Assembly (NCBI RefSeq): GCF_964204865.1
Contig: NC_135261.1
Location: 9,982,001-10,046,000 of the forward strand
Source of the DNA: Styela clava
Lineage: Eukaryota; Chordata; Ascidiacea; Stolidobranchia; Styelidae
Length of the DNA stretch: 64,000 bases
Reading direction: 5' to 3'
Every line of letters starts with the position of its first letter. Positions within the stretch are counted from its first letter, which is position 1. Below the pieces are notes generated by a model. It did no database searches. It was given only the letters and a program-made list of their open reading frames with translations, and was not told the DNA's origin. Made by a program: the position numbers and the translations under genes. This document shows, piece by piece, positions 56,672-64,000 of this stretch.

Positions 56672-57957
56672 ATGTATCGCTTTTCACGTTTCTTGAAATA
56701 TGGGCGGGTGGGGTCTCCGCGTTTTATTTCTTCGGCCGGAAATCTTGATGGCAGAGTGGCAATTGTTACTGCAGGAACGGATGGTATAGGACTTGCAATT
56801 GCCAAACGATTGGGACAGCATGGAGCTCATGTCGTTGTTAGTAGCCGAAAGCAGAAAAATATCGATCGCGCAGTTGATGAATTGAATTCAATTGGAATAA
56901 AGGTGAATACGGTGTTTTCAAGTGTAAATTTAATGTGTAGGCAACAATATCGAAATTTAATTTATTCATTACTTTGCAAACATTTGGTTTTCCGTATATT
57001 TCAATAAAACTTGGTTAAAAGAGAACTTATTATCCTACTTTATATCATAGAAGTTATCAATTTCATCTATTCATATTCTAAAATCTTGATATCGTTTTCC
57101 GTTTATCCATGAAAGGTATTTAAGACTCTACCAAGATGTATGATTTGCTTATGAACGAATGTGACATATATTATATGTATTGGTATCGTATCATTACGTT
57201 GTTTTGTTGCTGCGAGTGGAGACTTGTTAATTTGACATTAAGAAGTAAACACCTGGCACTACATAATTTTTTCACCTCCTATCTAACTGTATTACTGTTG
57301 TTGTGAACAGTGGGCTACCGAATTGAAATAAAGCACTCTTAGATATACTCAATTTTTATTAAGGTTTTAGAAATACCATGTGACGTTGCTGATTCTGAGC
57401 AAAGACAAATTTTGATAGAAAAGACAATGAAAGATTTGGGTTCCATAAATATTTTTGTTCAAAATGCTGGAGTCAATCCCCATCTTTTTAACATTATGGA
57501 AACTCCAGGAAGCGTTCTTGACAAAACATACGGCCTTCATATCAAAGCAAACTTCCAGATCGTACAAGAAATATTTCCTCATATGGCGAAAAGCAAACAC
57601 CAAGGTTCCATAATACTTACGTCAAGTGTCTTGGGTTATACAACTCAACATTTACCTGGAGCGTATGGAATCACCAAAGCATCGATCAGTGCCATGGTTC
57701 GTGCCTTTATGTCAGAGCTTTTGAATCGAAACATACGAATAAATTGTCTTGCATTTGGAGGAATTGATACTTCGTTTCTACAAAAACTTCGACAGAACGA
57801 GCCTTTCACTAAAAATATTCTGAGTTTAATTCCGATGAAACGTTTAGGAACGGTTGATGAATGCGCCGGTCTCGCGTCCTATTTAGCTTCAGACGATGCC
57901 AGTTACGTCACAGGGGAGACCTTCGTTATTTCTGGTGGGTCGTATAATAGACCGTAA
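56672..57957 (+). CDS. DHRS4-like short-chain dehydrogenase/reductase, copy C (intact)
   Basis: The exons are 56672-56902 and 57364-57957, with a phase-0 intron of 461 bp, giving 274 aa. It has a basic start ([18 protein letters not shown]), cofactor motif [25 protein letters not shown], active-site Ser in [29 protein letters not shown] and ASYVTGETF, ending SYNRP. The tetrad Asn is His (GLHIKAN), as in copy A. The sequence is very close to copy B, so B and C are recent sisters and A is older. It is probably a functional NADPH-linked carbonyl or retinal reductase in mitochondria or cytosol; activity is unproven. Confidence 0.9.
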
Positions 57958-58431
57958 GACCATGAATCAAAATATGTCGAGTAAAATGATCGGGATTAAA
58001 CAGTGTGAAATATACGTATTCATTACTCGTATTAAAATCAAACACAAACAAGAAAAATAATTAATTCTGGTTACTGCATGCATATAACTACAAGTTTTTT
58101 CTGGTTCTTGAAAACAATGCTTATCTTAATGTTTCTTTTTTCAATTCTTTGTCGACTGAATGAGCAAGAAATTTGTCAAAATGAACTTCATTGCACTATC
58201 AAGCAAAGTAGACCAGCTCTCGATAAGTACCAATCTATATTTGAGAATTTCGAAAGGTAAATGCCCAAATAAGGTATAACTTTCTTAACGTTGATTTATT
58301 TGCCAACAACCCCCGGGCGTTTAGTTAAGAACACCAGTTCTACCTCGCATAAACTTCTAGCAATTTACTACTCGTGTTCTTCAGCTCATCATTCATGAGT
58401 GATTGCAAGTTTCATATATATAGACCTAATC

Positions 58432-59784
58432 TATGGTGGCCCATCGTTGTCACACGTAAAATTTAAAATAAAAATAAAAAACCGAAAATAAAAAAATAGT
58501 TGTGAAAAAAACATAAAAATAATTTGTCAACGTTGTCAGGCATAATCCTACGCGCACAAATGTGTTCCCTGGGTTTCCAACTCACTACTGATTTTCTTGA
58601 GCAATATTCAATATGAAAATGTTCTATAAATTCTCCATGCTACAAGTTCAACAAGAAGGAATATATTTATAATAATGATAAGAGAATATAAAATTGAATA
58701 CAAAAATTTGTTTTTACGTGTAGAAGGTAATTTAATTGGAGAATGCTGCTTAACTACTCAGTTGTCTGAACACTCGCGATGCCGGTACCGTACCGTCTTA
58801 CCAAATACCCGTAGTCGGTTATAGTCGCTTTGCGTCTGATCGTACCGGTAGTCATGCAATCACTCATGAAAGAATGGGAGATACGGATAGTCTCGTAGAA
58901 TATAGACTACTGAAACACTCTCTGCGCCTGCCCCATACCGTACAGCCGTAACGTACCGATCCAGACAAATGATAAATCGCCCGTGCTCAACCATTTATTC
59001 CTATTCATACCTCGACTCACTATATTCGACTAAGATCAAGGAATGGATTGAAATAAATGGTTGTGCACGAGCGATTTATCATTTGTCTGAATCGGTACGT
59101 TACGGCTGTACGGTATGGGGCAGGCGCAGAGAGTGTTTCAGTAGTCTATATTCTACGAGACTATCCGTATCTCCCATTCTTTCATGAGTGATTGCATGGG
59201 TACCAGTACGGTCAGACGGTACCGTACCGGCATCGCACGAGTGTCCAGACAACTGAGCAGTCAAGCAGCATTTTCCAATTAAACTACCTTATACACGTAA
59301 AAACAAATTTTTCGTATTCAATTCTATATTCTCTTATCATTATTATAAATATATTGCTTGTGGTTGAACTTGTAGCATGGAGAATTTATAGAACATTTTC
59401 ATGTTGAATTTATTGGATATAGCTCATGAAAATCAGTAGTGAGTTAGAAACCCAGGAAACACATTTGTGCGTGTAGGATTAAGCTTGACAACGTTGGTCC
59501 CAAGCAGCATCAAATTTTCTAAAAATAAAAACGCGTGACAACGATGGGCCACGAGGCGGACCATCGTTGTCAACCTTTTTGTTTTCTTTTTATCCAATTT
59601 TTTTTTTTAATTTTTTTTTTTTTCAGTTTTTTTTTCTTAAATTTTTTTTTTTACATTTAATAATTTTTTTGGTTTTTTTTTTTTTTTTCAATTATTTATA
59701 TGTTTTTTCACAACTATTTTTTTATTTTCGCTTTTTCATTTTATTTTTTATTAATTTTACGCGTGACAACGATGGGCCACCATA
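58432..59784. mobile_element. Foldback element with 6-bp TSD
   Basis: The ends TATGGTGGCCCATCGTTGTC and GACAACGATGGGCCACCATA are inverted. The target CTAATC is duplicated (58426-58431 and 59785-59790). Unit copy I has the uninterrupted site near 50,256. Two arms of roughly 450 bp (about 58,527-58,985 and 59,065-59,500) are near-perfect complements with a centre near 59,030. The right side carries an extra T-rich block (59,575-59,760) between two further copies of the end sequence. No coding capacity was seen. Confidence 0.82.
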
Positions 59785-60339
59785 CTAATCCTTTATACAT
59801 GACCCTGGTATATCAGAGCTAGACAATGATAGATAAGGGAATCCCCATGTGTGAGATGTCTTTTAGCAAACGAAAATATTGATTAGTAGAGCACAAACGA
59901 GATTAACGCAATGACTCACAAAAGTAGTATAGCTTTAAAAATATTCAACGATTTTTACAATTACCTATAAGCAAGTTACTATATAGTATGGCCAGGGCAT
60001 AATAATTATTGACACTCGTGCTACGGGAAAGTCGGAAGTTTCCTGACCGTTCCGTTCAGTGGACTAAGTAAAGTACTGTATATATAAGGTAAATTTTGAG
60101 TCCATATATTTTATCTTCGCTAAGTTGTTTGTATTTAACGAAACCCCATGCACACACTGATATGTACAAAACGTTTTTAACTTATATTATGCGTTGTTGT
60201 GTAACAATAACTTATTGGACACGAAACGGACCTATATATTGTATTGATATTATGTTGTTGTTAAAACTCATTAACTTGTTGTTATGAAAAAAATCCGCAT
60301 CACCATCCGCATACTTTTGTGGGCCTTATTACGCCAATG

Positions 60340-60660
60340 TGACGTCGAAATGACGTACTTTTTCGGTGATGTAGTCAGGTGGGGGTTAGGATTGGCATAT
60401 GCAAAAATTGTTGAGACAGGCCAACTAGATGTGCATGTGGTACTAAACTATACCGGTACCAGACCCCGTACCGGTACTGTGAAATACATCGAACGCACTA
60501 AAGATAGCTATCATCCTCGTATTGACGTGATTGTGGCGTAGCAGTGACGTAATTTTTAGATGACGTAGTCAGATGGGGGTCAGGGAAGACGTATGCAAAT
60601 AATGTTATACCACGCCTATTAGAAATACTTGTGGTACTAAACTGTAAACTGTAGCCATTC
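60340..60660 (+). repeat. Two diverged tandem repeats upstream of claudin-like pseudogene II
   Basis: Copy II counterpart of the block at 50,810-51,130, nearly identical to it. Confidence 0.6.
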
Positions 60661-60773
60661 CGAAGTCTCAGCTTCGTCCAGGATATGGTTTCGGTTAAAA
60701 GAATTGGATATTCCATATTCATACTATATTGATATTTATGGATTAGAAGCATTGGACGTTACAATATAATAAA

Positions 60774-61645
60774 ATGAAGAACCCTTATTTGATTGCATTT
60801 TTCGTTGTGACGACTCTCGGAATACTTTTAAATGTCGTGGCTCTCGCAACCAATGGTTGGATTAATTGATGGGTACAAAGTACAGAAGATCATCCTCAGT
60901 ATTTTGCTATAGGATTGTTTTGAGCATGTGTTGATGGGACTTGTGCTCATATGGGTGAGATTAGGTTGAATAATTTAAGTAGGATGTACACACGATGTAT
61001 TTTCAAATGATGACCAATGTGGACACTAATACAAGAGACTGTGTTCACTATCTTATAGTGCCAAAAATTCCTACCCCATTTCTTGTGTTTTTTCAGTTAC
61101 CTCCGTACGGGAACAAGTTACAACCGCTTTTCTTATGATGTCATTGATAATTCAAATTACTGCAATTCTCCTCGCTTTGGTAACTCACATTGGAATGGAT
61201 GACCAAAATAACAATGTTACAAAGTGTTGCATTTTATCTGGTATGTATGTGTGAATTGTTTTGTTGGGATCTCAATATTTGAATTTATATATATTTGGCG
61301 AAGATATAGAAAAAAACAACCAATTTTTAAGAAAGCTATTTAAATATCCTTATCTTACCCCAAGTTCAGTTTCCAGTTCCTGGACTTAACCTAAAATGTA
61401 TTTTGACTGTGATCTTATATATAGTTGACTTTCTGTAGGTTTGACACTGGATGTACTATCTATTTTGAAATTTTCTTTTTTTTTCAGCTACATTTATTTT
61501 CATCGCAGTCGCTTGTTATGGAGTATTGTTTGATCGTACCGGGATAAGTTATGAAGGTTATAGAATTGGATACAGTTTTGGGATAGCGTGTACAGTAGGC
61601 GTGATGAACATCGCATCTGCAATCTTGATATGTAGAGGAACGTAG
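60774..61645 (+). pseudogene. Claudin-like pseudogene II
   Basis: The exons are 60774-60954, 61097-61240 and 61489-61645. It shares the codon-50 TGA (60921-60923) with pseudogene I. It has a further TGA at codon 32 (60867-60869, GGA to TGA). A one-base deletion near the start of exon 3 shifts the frame. It is therefore clearly dead and more decayed than its sister. Confidence 0.85.
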
Positions 61646-62470
61646 CCTCCATATTAAAGCAAACTTTCAGTTCGTACAAGAAATATTTCCTCATATGACC
61701 AAAAGTGAGCACCAAGGTTCTATAATATTAACGTCAACCATTGTTGGTTATACATCTCAACATATACCAGGAGCTTATGCAATCACCAAAGCATCGATCA
61801 GTGCTATGGTTCGTGCCTTCATGGCAGAACTAAAGAATCGAAACCTACGAATAAATTGTCTCTCATTTGGTGGAATTGATACTTCGTTTTTTCAAAAAGT
61901 TCAACGGAACCAATCTTTAAGAGAAAATCTTTTGAGTTTAATTTCGATGAAACGTTTTGGAAAGGCTGACGAATACGCCGGACTCGCGGCATATTTAGCT
62001 CCAGACGATGCTAGTTACGTCACATGGGAGAATTTCCTAATATCTGGAGGATGGTATAGCACATAGGTTCTCAAAGTGCTCCGTACGGAGCCCCAGGGCT
62101 CCGCGAGAGAAACCCAGGGGCTCCACGAGCTATTCGATTACTCTTCAAAATACTGACTCAAAATTTTGTAACTGTTCAAAGAAGCAATAACAGCTTTGAT
62201 AACATCTGACAACAATATAGCCTCGAAATATGGTAAAGGGCCGGAATTAAAAAATGACATTATTTATGAGCAGTAGCGAATATTAATAAACCCTATTAAA
62301 AAAGGTTCAGCATTTAGAATAAATATAGTACTTTTAACTTGCTCGGGAATAATAATCTGAAAGTAACAATTTTAAAATTTATTTTGGGGCTCCGCGAATA
62401 ATATTCAACCTTTCAAGGGCTCCGCAACACCAAAAGTTTGAGAACCCCTGGATAGCAGACCGTAAGAGCC
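61646..62470 (+). pseudogene. SDR exon-2 fragment 4, split by a hAT insertion
   Basis: An open frame corresponding to HIKANFQ through SGGWYS, joined to the claudin-like pseudogene at the same point as fragment 3. The active-site Ser is Thr (LTSTIVG) but YAITK is kept. The last codons are separated by the hAT element at 62062-62450; the original end (AGCAGACCGTAAG) resumes at about 62,453. With no exon 1 or first third, it cannot encode a working enzyme. Confidence 0.85.
62062..62450. mobile_element. hAT MITE in SDR fragment 4
   Basis: The ends are CATAGGTTCTCAAAGTGCTC and GTTTGAGAACCCCTG. The interior has repeated GGGCTCCGCGA blocks. The flanks GTATAGCA (62054-62061) and GATAGCA (62451-62457) are an 8-bp TSD with one base lost. 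Fragment 3 at 52,500 has no insertion here. Confidence 0.8.
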
Positions 62471-62564
62471 AATAAATGAGAAAAGAAATCCTATCATAAC
62501 GAACTCAATGTACTATCAAACGATTTTATTCAAGAGTATTCAGTTGCAAATAGAATTCGACGTT

Positions 62565-64000
62565 ACCCAACTCGGAGCAGTGAAGGGAATTGGAACGCTA
62601 TTCAGTATTAACGTGTAACGATGAATCTTAAAGTACTTAGGCTGGTCACGTGAATCTTATATCGTGGTTGATTACTTATGTTGGGCACATCTGTTTCAAG
62701 TGTAAAGAGCTGTATAAAGAGTTATCTCACTAATGAATCATCACGCCATAACTCATGGCTTATGGCCCATAAGCCATTATTTTATGACATTTTCAATATA
62801 TGCATTCCATATGGAACCATTACTTCGTATAGTCTCCGAATGTGATATAAAACAATCAAATGTGCTTGATTTAGGAATATTCACGTCTTTTGTTTTCAAT
62901 ATGTTGATAACTTGCGAGAGACATTTTTGATATATGATCAAGATACACATGTCTTTCATTTGTGTCTATAAGTTTAGATTGGACCTACTAAATCAGGTAC
63001 TTATCGTCGTTGACCAGTTGGGTCAGATTTGATGGCGCTGCTGGGCCCTAGCCCAAATATGCGAGCCCGGCTCTGCTTTATTCAATAATCATGAAATAGG
63101 TCAAATGTTGTAAATATTTTCCTATTTTAGTGTTTTGATATTTAATGCGTCACACAATACATGAACGTATTTTAATTGCATCGAAATGAATTTGATTAAA
63201 CCCGATAACACATATAAGACATACCAAGAAAATGGTTAGATATTTCTTCGTCCTATTTGATACTTGCAACCAATAACGCAACTTTATATTTAATTTTGAA
63301 ATCCTTGTGCATAAATGACAATCTTTCATATAGGTGGTATGATAAGTAGCAAATGGATGAATGAAGATTTTTTTTAATTAATTTTAAAAGGTATATATAA
63401 TTGTTTTGTCTCATATACTCATTCTCACTATATGGTAATAAATATATTTCTCTTTTCGAAAAGTAATGTAATTCGTAAAGTAACATCTGACATTGTCAGA
63501 AAGATTTGGTACTGTGACCGGCGCTTCATAAAGAGACTTGACTGGTTTCATCAACTACTTAATTGAAGCTCTCGTGACCAGATGACTTTGAACAAGTAAC
63601 AATTATGTTGATGCTTCATATTCTGACATTTTCACGTTAACATTTGTTGGGATAGGATCTGGAATTCTGAACTAGATTGAACTCACCATTACAGTTGACA
63701 AATCGGATATCAAACAAATTTTTAAGAAAATTATATAAAAAGACCCGTATGTATATTATAGTCCGTTATCTATTATTATGTAGAAAAGTTCTCGATTTTG
63801 GCAACAAGCAGTACATATTAAAAATTAATTAGTCAAATTGCATCCAAATTGTAAAGTTAGTTGGTGGGGGTGGAATCTCCTCCGTTTGCCACTGCCTAAC
63901 AAATTTATTGCACTCTGGGTGAGATGGAGCATTGTTCGAAACCCAAACCCTCCCCAACGCTATTCCCGGAATAGCAACATAATGTATTGCTTGCAAAAAG
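62565..64000. repeat. Start of a third SDR/claudin-like unit
   Basis: Spacer sequence matching 45,255-46,300 and 52,614-53,845, including AGCGCTGCTGGGCCCTAGCC (starting at a slightly changed GGCGCTG) and CACTCTGGGTGAGATGGAGC. Near 63,958 it passes from AACGCTATTCC straight to GGAATAGCAAC, without the hAT foldback and TA tract seen in copies I and II. The window ends before any SDR exon 1. Confidence 0.75.

Larger units (their letters stand above)
45255..64000. repeat. Tandem array of SDR/claudin-like units (two full, one partial)
   Basis: The unit runs spacer, hAT foldback, SDR exon 1 and 2, claudin-like pseudogene, SDR exon-2 fragment. Copy I is about 45,255-52,613, copy II about 52,614-62,564, and copy III starts at about 62,565 and leaves the window. 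Each begins with ACCCAACTCGG and shares long near-identical runs. Length differences are mostly due to private insertions: a SINE in copy I; a foldback and two hAT elements in copy II. The pattern fits unequal crossing-over. Confidence 0.85.

Overview
This window is eukaryotic, almost certainly from an invertebrate animal. Genes are split by GT-AG introns, the sequence is AT-rich, and it is crowded with animal-type transposable elements (hAT, Mutator-like, BEL/Pao, a non-LTR fragment and a tRNA-derived SINE). The gene set fits a marine deuterostome, and an ascidian-like tunicate is my best guess: small secreted C-type lectin-like proteins, claudin-like four-membrane-pass proteins and a DHRS4-type dehydrogenase cluster. 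The species is inference only. No bacterial-type operons, rRNA, functional tRNA genes or CRISPR arrays were seen.

Layout. (1) About 150-9,640: a tandem duplication carrying two four-exon genes for short secreted C-type lectin-like proteins; the second copy has an intronic hAT insertion with a perfect 8-bp target-site duplication (TSD). (2) About 9,640-11,290: no gene; it holds a Mutator-like MITE with a 9-bp TSD and a repeat with a long CAGA microsatellite. (3) 11,298-18,438: an 11-exon gene for an unrecognised coiled-coil protein of about 882 aa. (4) 18,439-20,697: intergenic, with a run of 27 G and a hairpin MITE. (5) 20,698-37,665: a three-exon claudin-like gene whose first intron has grown to 15.9 kb through nested insertions. 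A hAT element (8-bp TSD) was entered by a BEL/Pao retrotransposon (5-bp TSD). One of its LTRs was entered by a 4.7-kb foldback element (8-bp TSD), which itself holds a small MITE. (6) 38,000-64,000: a rearranged cluster of DHRS4-like short-chain dehydrogenase/reductase (SDR) genes. Two copies are intact (39,484-41,426 and 56,672-57,957), one is frameshifted, one is only exon 1, and four are exon-2 fragments. A unit of spacer, hAT foldback, SDR gene, dead claudin-like gene and SDR fragment is repeated in tandem, and a third unit starts before the window ends.

The genes do not form a pathway; lectin, coiled-coil, claudin-like and SDR genes are simply neighbours. The main story is structural: duplicated units act as natural before-and-after comparisons, so several transposon insertions can be proven by an empty site in a sibling copy. 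All boundaries come from reading the sequence by eye; exon models have no transcript support.
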